39,205 nucleotides of DNA from Planctomycetota bacterium. GTDB lineage: Bacteria > Planctomycetota > J058. Below are positions 18,139 through 26,215 of the stretch, piece by piece; within the stretch, counting starts at the first letter, position 1, and each line of letters begins with the position of its first letter. A program made the position numbers and the translations under genes. The stretch covers positions 1 through 39,205 of the forward strand of contig JAMLIC010000072.1 in the NCBI GenBank assembly GCA_023954375.1, read 5' to 3'. The notes beneath the pieces are model-generated. The model did not search any database, had not been told where the DNA came from, and saw only the letters and a list, made by a program, of their open reading frames with translations.

Positions 18139-19028
18139 GTGAGCCGAACCTGCTGGTCCGTCGCCGCCCTCCTGGCCCTCCTGGCCGGGACGGCCCGCGC
18201 CGACATCGTGACCCTCGCCGACGGGCGCGTGCTCGAGGGGTCCGTGACCGTCAGCGGCACGACCGTGATCATCCGCCATCGCCTGGGCGAGGTGCGCGTC
18301 GAGCGCAGCCAGATCGTCAAGATCGAGGAGACCGACGACGTCTGGGACCAGCTCGATCGGCTGCGCGCGGAGCTGGCGCAGGGCACGGCCGACGAGCGCT
18401 ACCGCTTCGCCGTGTTCTGCCGCGAGAACGGCTTCGCCGACGACGCGAGGAAGGCGTTCCTCTCCGTCCTGCGCGTCGACACCGACCACCTCGGCGCCCG
18501 CGCGGCCCTGGGCTACGTGAAGGTCGACGGCCGCTGGATCACGGTCGAGGACCGGAACCGCGCCCTCGGCCTCGTCCAGCACGACGGCGAGTGGATGACC
18601 CCCGAGGCCCGCGCGGCGCGCGTCGAGCAGGCGCGCCAGGCCGCCGAGGCGCGCAAGGCGGAGCGCGAGGCCGAGCAGGCGCGGGCCCGGGCGCGCCGCG
18701 AGGCGGAGCGCGAGGCCGTCGCGCAGGCGCGGCGCGAGCGCGCCGAGCTCTACGCGCAGGAGCTCGCCCGCGAGCGGGCACGCCAGCGCGCGCTCGACTC
18801 CTACGAGCGGCCGGGCGGGATCTACAGCGGCTACAACCTCCTGAACCCCTGGGGCGGCGTGCGGGTGATCGGCGGCTGGGGGGCGGCTGGGGCTGGGGCG
18901 GCGGCATCTACCGCCCGCCGTGCCCTGTGGTCGTCCCGCGCGGCGGCGTGGGCTACGGCTTCGGCAGCCAGGTGCGCGGGTCGTACGACGGCGGGCGCTG
19001 GCAGCTCAACTGGCGCTTCGGCTTCTGA
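18139..19028 (+). CDS. Secreted protein with SH3-like barrel; apparent frameshift in a G run
   Basis: The GTG at 18139, preceded by GGAG, opens a Sec signal peptide (VAALLALLAGTARA, cut before DIVTL). Then comes a short barrel-like domain (DIVTLADGRVLEGSVTVSGT followed by TVIIRHRLGEVRVERSQIVKIEE), a helical part, a repeated DGRWIT/DGEWMT motif and a long Ala/Arg/Glu coiled coil (about residues 155-220). At six G (18878-18883) the frame that encodes VRVIGGWG changes. The frame that continues sensibly (GWGGGIYRPPCPVVVPRGG, GYGFGSQVRGSYDGG, RWQLNWRFGF, stop 19028) needs one more or two fewer G. This is either a sequencing error in the homopolymer, a real mutation, or slippage. The next gene starts 5 bp after the stop and has the same barrel motif. 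Confidence 0.7.
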
Positions 19029-19033
19029 CCGCG

Positions 19034-20500
19034 GTGCGCGCGCTGGCCGCCGCGGCCGTCGCGCTGGCGCTCGCCCTCGCCCCCGCGCGGGCGGGCGAGG
19101 ACGAGGTCATCCTCCGCGACGGCACGTCGATCCACGGCGAGGTGGTCGAGGAGCGGCCCGACCTCGTGCGGGTCGCCGTCGCGCGCGGCCTCGACCGCGT
19201 GGTGATCGACCTGCCCCGCGCCCAGGTCCACTGGGTGCGCCGGCTGGCCGCGGCGGACGCGCGCCTCCAGCGCGACGCCGAGGCCGCGCTCGTGCGCGGC
19301 GACGTGGCCGCGGCGATCTCCGCCCTGCGGCGCCTCGTCGAGGCCCGCCCCGACGACCCGCGGGCGCGGCGCGAGCTCGGCTTCGCCCTCCTCCTGCAGG
19401 GCGACCACGCGGGCGCCGCCGCCGCGCTCGAGCGCGCCTGCGCCCTCGACGGGCTCGACTTCGAGGCGCACCTGCAGCTCGCGCAGGCGCTCGAGGCGCT
19501 CGGGCGCACCGACGACGCGATCGAGCGCTTCCGCCGCGCCACGCGCCTGGGTCCGCGCCACGTCGTCGCCTGGCGCGGGCTGTCCCGGCTGCTCCTGGCC
19601 CGCGGCGCGCGGCGCGACCGCGAGGAGGCGCTCGACGCCCTGGCGCGCGCCTCTCGCGAGGCGCCCGACGACGAGGGCCTCGCCCTGGCGCGCGCGGCGG
19701 CGCTCGCGGCGCCGGGCCCGGACGGCGACCTCGACCCGACCGGCCTGGCGCAGGCGCGCGCCGTCCTAGAGGCGCTCGTCGCGCGGCGGCCCGACGCGGC
19801 CGCCGCGACGCGCTCGCTCGGGCGCCTGCTCGCGGCCGCGGGCGAGGCGGGCCGCGCCAAGGAGCGCCTCGCCGCCCTCGCCGCCCGCGAGGACGCGCCC
19901 CCCGAGGTGCGCGATGGCGCCGCCGCCGAGGCGGCCCTCTACGGGTGGCTCGCCGCCGGCCTGCGCGGGCCCGCCCCCGGCGACCTCGACGCGGGCCACG
20001 ACGACGTCGACCTGGCCCGGGCCGCGCGCGCGCTCGACCTGCTGCTGGACGACCTCCCGCACCCGGCCCTCGCGCCGCGCCTCCTCCTGGCGCGGGCGCG
20101 CGTGGCCCTGCGCGGGCAGGACCTCGACGAGGCGGGCGAGTGGCTCGAGCACGCCGCCCTGGCGGCCGCGGCCGCGGGTCCGGACGCGGGGTCCGTCCTC
20201 GCCGACGCCCTGCTCCTGCAGGAGGTGGTCGTCGCCCTGCGCCGCGCCGGCCCGCTCCTCGGCCCCGAGGTCGCGATCGCCAAGGCGCGCCAGGCGGCGC
20301 GCCTGCTGCCGTGGCTCCCCGCCGCCCACGAGGCGCTGGCCCGCGCGCTCGAGCGCGACGGCGCCTACGAGGACGCCGCGCTGGCGTTCACGCGCGCGGC
20401 CGCCCGCGCCGCGGAGCGCGACGAGCGCGACCGGCTCGAGGCGGCCGCGGCGGCCGCGCGCGACGCGGCGGCGCGCCGCGAGCGGAACCGGGGGCTGTGA
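19034..20500 (+). CDS. Secreted TPR-repeat protein with SH3-like barrel
   Basis: The GTG at 19034 gives 488 residues with a Sec signal (LAAAAVALALALAPARAG, cut near residue 20). The barrel-like motif EDEVILRDGTSIHGEVVEE then VRVAVARGLDRVVIDLPRAQ resembles that of the upstream gene and is common in planctomycete secreted proteins. From about residue 75, TPR-like helical pairs follow (GDVAAAISALRRLVEARPDD, PRARRELGFALLLQGDHAGA, AAALERACALDG, IERFRRATRLGPRH). These continue to a helical C-terminus. TPR proteins mediate assembly of complexes, here in the periplasm. It ends against the stop of the convergent gene with no gap (20500/20501). It is probably co-transcribed with the preceding gene. Confidence 0.8.
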   Translation: MRALAAAAVALALALAPARAGEDEVILRDGTSIHGEVVEERPDLVRVAVARGLDRVVIDLPRAQVHWVRRLAAADARLQRDAEAALVRGDVAAAISALRRLVEARPDDPRARRELGFALLLQGDHAGAAAALERACALDGLDFEAHLQLAQALEALGRTDDAIERFRRATRLGPRHVVAWRGLSRLLLARGARRDREEALDALARASREAPDDEGLALARAAALAAPGPDGDLDPTGLAQARAVLEALVARRPDAAAATRSLGRLLAAAGEAGRAKERLAALAAREDAPPEVRDGAAAEAALYGWLAAGLRGPAPGDLDAGHDDVDLARAARALDLLLDDLPHPALAPRLLLARARVALRGQDLDEAGEWLEHAALAAAAAGPDAGSVLADALLLQEVVVALRRAGPLLGPEVAIAKARQAARLLPWLPAAHEALARALERDGAYEDAALAFTRAAARAAERDERDRLEAAAAAARDAAARRERNRGL

Positions 20501-21154
20501 CTACCTGAGCGACTCCAGGAACGCGTCCACCGCGGCCTGGTCGAAGATGTCCTCCTTGCCCATGAACATGAGGAGGACCTGCTGGCTCGAGCCCGGCTTC
20601 TGCGGCACGATCACCAGGAGCTGCTTCATCTTCACGCCGTTGTCGGCGACGCCCACGTGCTCCTGCAGCGTGACCTCCACACCGCGCGCCGTGATCGTCC
20701 GCTGCTCCTCGGCCTCGACCTTCATGTTGCCGCCGGCGCGGCCGGTCTGCTGCTGCATCGCCTGCTGCATCTGGCCCTTCACCTCGTCGGCCGAGGAGCC
20801 GGGCGGGATCGTGCAGGCCATGATCATCAGCGGGAGCGTGTTCTGGTTCGCCTGCTGCTGCATGCCCTCCGGGGCGATGAGCGCGAACTCCATCAGGCCG
20901 CCGGGGAAACGCATGGCGAACATCCCCGAGTAGCCGTCGGGGACCTTGGCGCCCGGGAGGATCTCGGCCTCGACCTTCGCCGTGACCCGGACCGGGTCCA
21001 TGACGAACATGTCCTTGAGCTGCCAGTACATGACGCCGGCGCCGGCGCCCATGAGGAGGAGGAGGAGGCAGCCGCAGATGAGGCAGAACTTGAGGAAGCC
21101 GCTGCTCCCGGCCCGATCCGCCTGCTGCTCGTCGAAGTCCGTGTAGTCGCCCAT
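20501..21154 (-). CDS. Single-pass membrane protein of unknown function (217 aa)
   Basis: The ATG at 21154 is preceded by GGGAGG. The cytoplasmic N-terminus is acidic (MGDYTDFDEQQADRAGSSGF), followed by one membrane segment at about 20-43 with three Cys (FCLICGC and LLLLLMGAGAGVMYW). The external part starts with VMDPVRVTAKVEAEILPGAK and contains Gln/Met-rich helices (GMQQQANQN, GQMQQAMQQQTG). Strands such as RTITARGVEVTLQEHVGV and KQLLVIVPQKPGSSQQVLLM follow, and it ends DIFDQAAVDAFLESLR. No family is recognised. Its length, the clean signal anchor and a less extreme GC content support a real gene. It is convergent with the TPR gene and has a GCTATCCT promoter-like octamer 46 bases upstream. 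Confidence 0.75.
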   Translation of the reverse strand: MGDYTDFDEQQADRAGSSGFLKFCLICGCLLLLLMGAGAGVMYWQLKDMFVMDPVRVTAKVEAEILPGAKVPDGYSGMFAMRFPGGLMEFALIAPEGMQQQANQNTLPLMIMACTIPPGSSADEVKGQMQQAMQQQTGRAGGNMKVEAEEQRTITARGVEVTLQEHVGVADNGVKMKQLLVIVPQKPGSSQQVLLMFMGKEDIFDQAAVDAFLESLR

Positions 21155-21199
21155 GGGCCCCTCCCGCCGCGACCCTCCCCGGAGCGCCGCGCGGGCAAG

Positions 21200-21205
21200 A
21201 GGATA
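21200..21205 (-). promoter_or_regulatory. Candidate -10 box (TATCCT) of membrane gene
   Basis: On the minus strand TGCTATCCTC holds TATCCT 45 bases before the start at 21154, leaving a short leader that includes the GGGAGG ribosome site. The octamer GCTATCCT is shared with two other genes of the window. Confidence 0.35.
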
Positions 21206-21287
21206 GCACGCGGCGTCATCCCGTCGCGCCGGCTTCTCCCCTTAACCGACCGCGCGGGCGCCGCTACGCTGCATGTGGAGGTGCGCG

Positions 21288-21476
21288 GTGCTCCCCCCGC
21301 CGCTGTTCCTGGTGCAGCTCTCCCCTGACGGCCCGCCGCCGCGCGTCGGCCAGCGCGTCCGCTGGCCGGGCGACGACCGGGTGTGGGTGTGGGACGGCGA
21401 GGCGTGGGTCGGCGAGCGCACCCTCTTCGACGGCGGCGACCTGTGGGAGGACGAGGAGGAGCGCCCCGCTGCGTGA
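21288..21476 (+). CDS. Small hypothetical protein (62 aa)
   Basis: The GTG at 21288 has a well-placed GGAGG (21277-21281, six bases away), so it is preferred over the ATG at 21273 that overlaps this site. The 62 residues contain a compact beta-like core (VGQRVRWPGDDRVWVWDGEAWVGER) with several Trp and end in acidic residues (DLWEDEEERPAA). It resembles small WW-rich or 'DGxxW' beta-hairpin proteins, but no family is assigned. A TACGCT at 21264-21269 may be its -10 box. It is followed by the long repeat region and faces the Hsp33-like gene tail to tail. Confidence 0.5.
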   Translation: MLPPPLFLVQLSPDGPPPRVGQRVRWPGDDRVWVWDGEAWVGERTLFDGGDLWEDEEERPAA

Positions 21477-21486
21477 GACCCGTCAG

Positions 21487-21598
21487 CAGTTAGCAGTTAG
21501 CAGTTAGCAGTTAGCAGTTAGCAGTTAGCAGTTAGCAGTTAGCAGTTAGCAGTTAGCAGTTAGCAGTTAGCAGTTAGCAGTTAGCAGTTAGCAGTTAG
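21487..21598. repeat. Heptamer array, 16 x CAGTTAG
   Basis: There are sixteen perfect, uninterrupted copies of the 7-bp unit CAGTTAG, followed by a partial CAG. The unit is AT-rich against a very GC-rich genome. Because 7 is not a multiple of 3, TAG (top) and TAA (bottom, in CTAACTG) fall in all reading frames within three units. It is one arm of an inverted pair with the array at 21714. It has no spacers, so it is not CRISPR. Confidence 0.97.
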
Positions 21599-21605
21599 CA
21601 GCTGG

Positions 21606-21715
21606 CTCTTGGCCGCCGCATGAAGGCTGTTGAGGGATCCGCACATGCGGATGGATGGCCGCGCGCCATGGCACCTCCTCGGCGAGGCTGACCGTCAACA
21701 GCCAAAGGCCCAGAG
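21606..21715. repeat. Palindromic spacer between the heptamer arrays
   Basis: The spacer carries nested inverted repeats: CTCTTGGCC (21606-21614) against GGCCCAGAG (21707-21715, one mismatch), GGCTGTTGA (21625-21633) against TCAACAGCC (21695-21703, perfect), and the dyad ATCCGCA-CA-TGCGGAT (21637-21652). Together with the arrays this gives one long, centrally symmetric element of about 308 bp. No gene is seen between 21477 and 21826. Confidence 0.8.
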
Positions 21716-21794
21716 CTAAAAGCTAAAAGCTAAAAGCTAAAAGCTAAAAGCTAAAAGCTAAAAGCTAAAAGCTAAAAGCTAAAAGCTAAAAGCT
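21714..21794. repeat. Heptamer array, 11 x AGCTAAA
   Basis: There are eleven perfect copies of AGCTAAA (21714-21790) plus a partial AGCT. Read on the other strand the unit is TTTAGCT, sharing TTAGC with the CAGTTAG array (TTAGCAG), so the two arrays are inverted relatives with the same 7-bp period. TAA (top) and TAG (bottom) again close all six frames. It ends 33 bp before the stop of the Hsp33-like gene. Confidence 0.97.
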
Positions 21795-21826
21795 CCTGGC
21801 AGGCGCTCACCCTCTGGCATCTGCCG

Positions 21827-22633
21827 CTACGGACGATCCCGGCGCCCCTGCTCGATGAAGCGCACCAGCTCCTCGCGGCGCACGCGGAACACGCTCGCGC
21901 AGCGCGGGCACTCGATCGTCAGCTGGTCACGGTCGCCGTAGAGGCTCTCGACGTCGCCGCCCGTCGCGCCGCGCAGCATGCGCAGGATCATCGTCATGTC
22001 GCAGCCGCAGCCGAAGTGGTAGGCGCGGCGCTCGATCGGCCCCAGCTCCTCGTCGCGCTCGATGTGGCGGACGGTGGCCACCTCGAGGCGCTCGAACCAC
22101 GCCGCGTCGTAGTCGGGGTGCGCGACGACCATGGCGAACTCGTCGTCGCCGAGCGGGAAGAAGCGCACCGGCAGCTGCTCGCTCTTGCGGTAGTACTGCT
22201 CGATCACCGCCAGGGCGCTCGTGCCCTCCACCTCGGCCACGCTCTGCCGCGCCGGGAGCTGCGGGCGGCTGATCTGGGCGAAGATCCGGTTGCCGCCGCC
22301 GATCGCGATGTCCTTGGTGAAGACCCGCCCGCACACGTTGCCGCGCTTGCTGTCGCCCGTGACGAACACGTTCAGCGGCGGCGCGCGGAAGTTCATCGTG
22401 AAGGCGGTCATCTCGTCGCGCGGGCGCGAGCAGAGGTGCAGCATGACCCCCGCCAGGGCGTCGGTCAGCATGGCCCGCTGCTGCGCGTCGATGCGCTGCT
22501 CGTTCTGCAGCAGGTGCAGGTCGAGGTCCTGGAACAAGGGCTCGAGGTCGGCGCGCACGAGCAGCACGTCGCGGCTGCGGACGTAGTCGCTCGTGACCTC
22601 GACCTGGGTCGGCTTCCCCTTCGGCTCGTCCAC
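21827..22633 (-). CDS. hslO: Hsp33-like redox-regulated chaperone
   Basis: This 268-residue protein starts with GTG (E. coli Hsp33 292). Hsp33 is a cytoplasmic holdase activated by oxidation of a zinc centre. The C-terminal centre is present: GCGCD with Cys209 and Cys211, and CPRC with Cys242 and Cys245. The 31-residue step from the CxC to the CxxC equals that in E. coli. The N-terminal domain has the expected strands and the GN.CGRV stretch. The middle (AYHFGCGCDMTMILRML) matches the linker that unfolds upon oxidation. The segment LTIECPRCASVFRVRREEL matches the family's ending, which often reads .C.FC...Y.F....L. It stands alone, convergent with the small gene at 21288 across the heptamer element. 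Confidence 0.88.
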   Translation of the reverse strand: MDEPKGKPTQVEVTSDYVRSRDVLLVRADLEPLFQDLDLHLLQNEQRIDAQQRAMLTDALAGVMLHLCSRPRDEMTAFTMNFRAPPLNVFVTGDSKRGNVCGRVFTKDIAIGGGNRIFAQISRPQLPARQSVAEVEGTSALAVIEQYYRKSEQLPVRFFPLGDDEFAMVVAHPDYDAAWFERLEVATVRHIERDEELGPIERRAYHFGCGCDMTMILRMLRGATGGDVESLYGDRDQLTIECPRCASVFRVRREELVRFIEQGRRDRP

Positions 22634-22774
22634 CCCGCCACCGTAACACGGGCCAGGCCGGGGGCGGGCGAGGGGGCCGGGCTCTGGTCTGCGGATCAGC
22701 GAGCGCCGAACGCCGTCGCCCGGGCGCCTGCGCCGGTCGCGGCTGCTCGCGAGCGCATCACTCGGCGCAGGCCC

Positions 22775-23542
22775 TCACGCGCGCAGCAGATGCTCGGCGA
22801 GGAAGGCCACGAGCCGCTGGCGCGCCTCGCCGGCGACGCGGCCGAAGCCGAGGTGCTCCTGAGGGGCGCCCGTCTCGAGCCAGGTGGCGAGCTCGACCGG
22901 GCCCGCGCCGCGCGCGCGCAGCGCCTCGATGAAGCCGCGGATCGCGGCGACGGGGACGACGGCGTCGGCCTCGCTGTGCATGGCCAGGAGCGGGAGCGGC
23001 CGCCAGCCGTCGAGGTGCTCGAGCGGGTCGAGCCCGCGCCGGCGCGCCTCCTCGAAGCGACCCTCGCCGGCGCGGGCGAAGTCGCCGGCCGTGGCCTCGA
23101 CGACGGCGCAGCGGAAGGGGTGCGGGTCACACAGCCGGCGCAGCGTCACCATGCCGCCGGCCGACATGCCGCCGATCGCCAGCCGCTCGGGGTCCACCCA
23201 GCCGACGCGGCGCAGGTCGTCGACCACGCCGTCGAGCTCGCCGAGCGCCGCGGCGAGGAGGTCGGGGAGGGCGTCGGACGCCTGCAGGGCGGGGTCCTCG
23301 CGCTCGCCGTGGCCGGGCAGGTCGAGCGCGCACACGCCCACGCCCGCGCGCATGAGCCGCGTGTAGCGGGCGCTGTCGAGCTCCTTGCTCACGGTGCGCC
23401 CGTGCAGCCACAGGAGGACGGGGGCGGGCGCGCCCGCCTCGGGCTCGATCAGCAACGCCGGCACGTCGGGCCCCAGGCGTCGCAGCGCGGCGCGCTCGCG
23501 CAGCGAGGTGGGGTAGTGGGCGATCCGCGCGGGCGAGGTCAT
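22775..23542 (-). CDS. Alpha/beta hydrolase, dienelactone hydrolase/esterase type
   Basis: This 255-residue protein starts with ATG, with GGGAGG upstream. The order of motifs is PVLLWLHGRT (oxyanion), GVCALDLPGHGERED, the nucleophile elbow IGGMSAGGM with Ser127, PLLAMHSEADAVVP with Asp193, and GAPQEHLGFG with His230. This is a complete Ser-Asp-His triad in the expected order. The protein is cytoplasmic with no signal peptide. Likely substrates are esters or acyl compounds; none can be named. It looks like an independent gene. The 3' flank (22634-22774) contains no gene. Confidence 0.85.
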   Translation of the reverse strand: MTSPARIAHYPTSLRERAALRRLGPDVPALLIEPEAGAPAPVLLWLHGRTVSKELDSARYTRLMRAGVGVCALDLPGHGEREDPALQASDALPDLLAAALGELDGVVDDLRRVGWVDPERLAIGGMSAGGMVTLRRLCDPHPFRCAVVEATAGDFARAGEGRFEEARRRGLDPLEHLDGWRPLPLLAMHSEADAVVPVAAIRGFIEALRARGAGPVELATWLETGAPQEHLGFGRVAGEARQRLVAFLAEHLLRA

Positions 23543-23643
23543 CGCGCCCAACCTCCCACGGGGCTCCTCGCCCTTCAATCCGTGTCCCGTCACCCCGCAG
23601 GCCCTCACGCCCGGTCCCGGCAGGTCCTCGCGCCGGGTCCGAC

Positions 23644-23725
23644 GCGCCGCTCCCCGTGACCCGACAGGGGTCACGAAGCGCCGCTCCCCCGTCACCCGAC
23701 AGGGGTCACGACGCGCCGCTCCCCC
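23644..23725. repeat. Tandem 34-35 bp repeat at a gene's 3' end
   Basis: Two full copies (23644-23677 and 23678-23712) and a partial third of a GCGCCGCTCCCC..GACCCGACAGG..-type unit are arranged head to tail. Each full copy contains an inverted GTGACCC/GGGTCAC or near-identical hairpin. The stop of the RING-like gene (23692) lies inside copy 2, so the duplication has probably copied the gene's own 3' end with its terminator hairpin. Confidence 0.75.
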
Positions 23726-24075
23726 TCGAGCACACCATGCGGCGCCTCCGCAGCCGCGATCACACCGGTGAAGACGACCCACGCGCCCGCGAGCGCCGGC
23801 GGGGCGAGCGGCGTCGCGAGCGACAGCGCCGCCGCGAGGACGAGGCCCCACGACGCGGCCGCGGCGAACCGCGGGAGGGGCCCGCTCGCCGCCGGCGCCG
23901 CCGGGGCCGCCGCGCGCCGGCAGCCTCGCGAGGTGCAGCGACCCACCGCCAGGCGGCAGGCGCGGTGGTAGTCGGCGCCGCAGCCGACGCAGGTCAACTG
24001 GAGGCCGGCCGGCACCACCCCGCCGCAGATCCCGCAGGCGCACGAGAGCGCCGTCACCACCGCCGAACGGGTCAT
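23692..24075 (-). CDS. RING-like zinc-binding membrane protein
   Basis: This 127-residue protein starts with ATG at 24075; a TTG one codon upstream is possible. Its first 55 residues hold CACGICGG, LTCVGCGADYHRAC and GRCTSRGC, the C-x2-C-x11-C-x2-C-x4-H-x2-C spacing of treble-clef/RING-type zinc fingers, as in the prokaryotic RING family 1 described from several phyla. An Ala/Pro linker and two hydrophobic segments follow (FAAAASWGLVLAAALSLATP and LAGAWVVFTGVIAAAEAP), which anchor it in the membrane. RING-like proteins here probably bind protein partners; ubiquitin ligase activity should not be assumed. The C-terminal ERRVVTPVG is repeated in the downstream duplicated sequence. Confidence 0.7.
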   Translation of the reverse strand: MTRSAVVTALSCACGICGGVVPAGLQLTCVGCGADYHRACRLAVGRCTSRGCRRAAAPAAPAASGPLPRFAAAASWGLVLAAALSLATPLAPPALAGAWVVFTGVIAAAEAPHGVLEGERRVVTPVG

Positions 24076-24226
24076 CAAGCGCGTTCCCCCTTTCGTTCCG
24101 AGGCGCCGACCGAGCGCGGCCCATGCCGTGACCTAACCGACCGCTCCCCATGGGATTCGGCTCGCGCTCGGTCCAGACCCGGACCCGTGCGTCGCACGCC
24201 CGCAACCGCCTCGCGGCAGGGCCGGC

Positions 24227-24255
24227 TTGAAACCTACTCACGAGTAGGCTAATCT
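24227..24255 (+). promoter_or_regulatory. Strong sigma70 promoter of the TetR operon
   Basis: TTGAAA at 24227-24232 and TAATCT at 24250-24255 are separated by exactly 17 bp, the best sigma70-like promoter in the window. The first operator palindrome fills the spacer and the second begins at the end of the -10 box, so a repressor bound there would block polymerase. AGGGAG at 24265-24270 serves as ribosome site for the ATG at 24276. Confidence 0.8.
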
Positions 24256-24268
24256 ACTCGTGAGTAGG
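24233..24268. promoter_or_regulatory. Double palindromic operator, CTACTC(AC/GT)GAGTAG
   Basis: CCTACTCACGAGTAGG (24233-24248) is followed by CTACTCGTGAGTAG (24254-24267). Each is a 14-bp dyad with arms CTACTC/GAGTAG, and the second is the exact reverse complement of the first, so the whole 36-bp block is also symmetric. Its position over the promoter of the TetR gene fits autoregulation by that protein, possibly by two dimers. Confidence 0.85.
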
Positions 24269-24275
24269 GAGCCTC

Positions 24276-24905
24276 ATGGCCCGTCCTCCCGCCGCGCTGA
24301 CCGCCGCGCTCGTCCCCACGGCCGAGCGGCTCCTCGAGGCCGCCGAGCCGGTGTTCGGCGCGAGCGGGTTCGCCGCCGCGCGCCTCGAGGACATCGCGGC
24401 GGCCGCCGGGATCCGCCGCCCCTCGCTCCTGCACCACTTCCCCTCGAAGGAGGCGCTCTACGCCGCGGTGGTCGCCCGCGCGTTCGCCCACCTCGGCGAG
24501 GCGCTCCAGCGGGCGATGGCCTCGGGCGGCGGCTTCGCCGCGCAGCTCGACGCGATGATCGCCGGCTACCTGGACTTCCTCGCCGGCCGGCCGGCGTTCG
24601 CCGCGCTGGTCCTGCGCGACGTGATCGACGGGCGCGGGCCCGGGCGCGAGCTGCTCCTGGGCGAGGTCGCGCCGCTGCTCGACCGGGTCGAGGCGTTCGT
24701 GCGCGCCGGGCGGCCCGACGTGCCCGTGCGCGCCGCGATCCTGCAGGTCGCCTGCGCGCCGCTCGTGCGCGCCGCGGCCGGCCCGGCGGGGGCGCGGCTG
24801 TGGGGCGAGGGCCCCGACGCCACCGCGGCCCTGGCGCGGGCGCTCCTGCTCCCCGGACCCACCACCACGACGGACCGCGGGGCCGCCCCGCGCCGCGACG
24901 GATGA
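24276..24905 (+). CDS. TetR-family transcriptional regulator
   Basis: This 209-residue protein starts with ATG. The N-terminal helix-turn-helix region (residues about 15-60) reads AERLLEAAEPVFGASGFAAA, then LEDIAAAAGIRRPSLLHHF and PSKEALYAAVVA, the TetR DNA-binding pattern with the recognition helix before the LHHFPSKEALY turn. The remaining helices form the ligand-binding domain, and no specific ligand can be read. The gene has its own strong promoter with a double palindrome. It probably represses itself and the next gene, a diiron oxygenase-like protein 10 bp downstream that has its own GAGGAAG ribosome site. A role in lipid or aromatic metabolism is plausible by analogy with TetR/oxygenase pairs but is not shown. 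Confidence 0.93.
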   Translation: MARPPAALTAALVPTAERLLEAAEPVFGASGFAAARLEDIAAAAGIRRPSLLHHFPSKEALYAAVVARAFAHLGEALQRAMASGGGFAAQLDAMIAGYLDFLAGRPAFAALVLRDVIDGRGPGRELLLGEVAPLLDRVEAFVRAGRPDVPVRAAILQVACAPLVRAAAGPAGARLWGEGPDATAALARALLLPGPTTTTDRGAAPRRDG

Positions 24906-24915
24906 CGAGGAAGCG

Positions 24916-26079
<1,164 letters not shown>

Positions 26080-26106
26080 GAGCGGAGGGCCTCCTGGCTG
26101 GTCATT

Positions 26107-26184
26107 GGACACGGAGGCAACGGAGGAGAACGGAGGTCAGGGAGCCCTCCGTGGTCTCCGTTCTCCTCCGTTGCCTCCGTGTCC
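26107..26184. terminator. Perfect 29-bp inverted repeat between convergent genes
   Basis: The arms 26107-26135 and 26156-26184 are perfectly complementary over 29 bp with a 20-base loop. They are built from CGGAGG units (ACGGAGGCA, ACGGAGGAG). The hairpin lies between the diiron gene (stop 26079) and the minus-strand Mce gene (stop 26216), so it can end both transcripts. A second 29-bp stem of the same kind lies at 38386. Confidence 0.75.
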
Positions 26185-26215
26185 TGCCCTTGGCCTCGGG
26201 CCAGCGAGCCGGCGC

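Noticed and set aside
21487..21794. CRISPR array
   Set aside because: The repeats are 7 bp, directly adjacent and without spacers; no cas gene is present.
23713..23725. Third full copy of the 34-35 bp tandem repeat
   Set aside because: Only the first 13 bases match; the rest is coding sequence of the RING-like gene.
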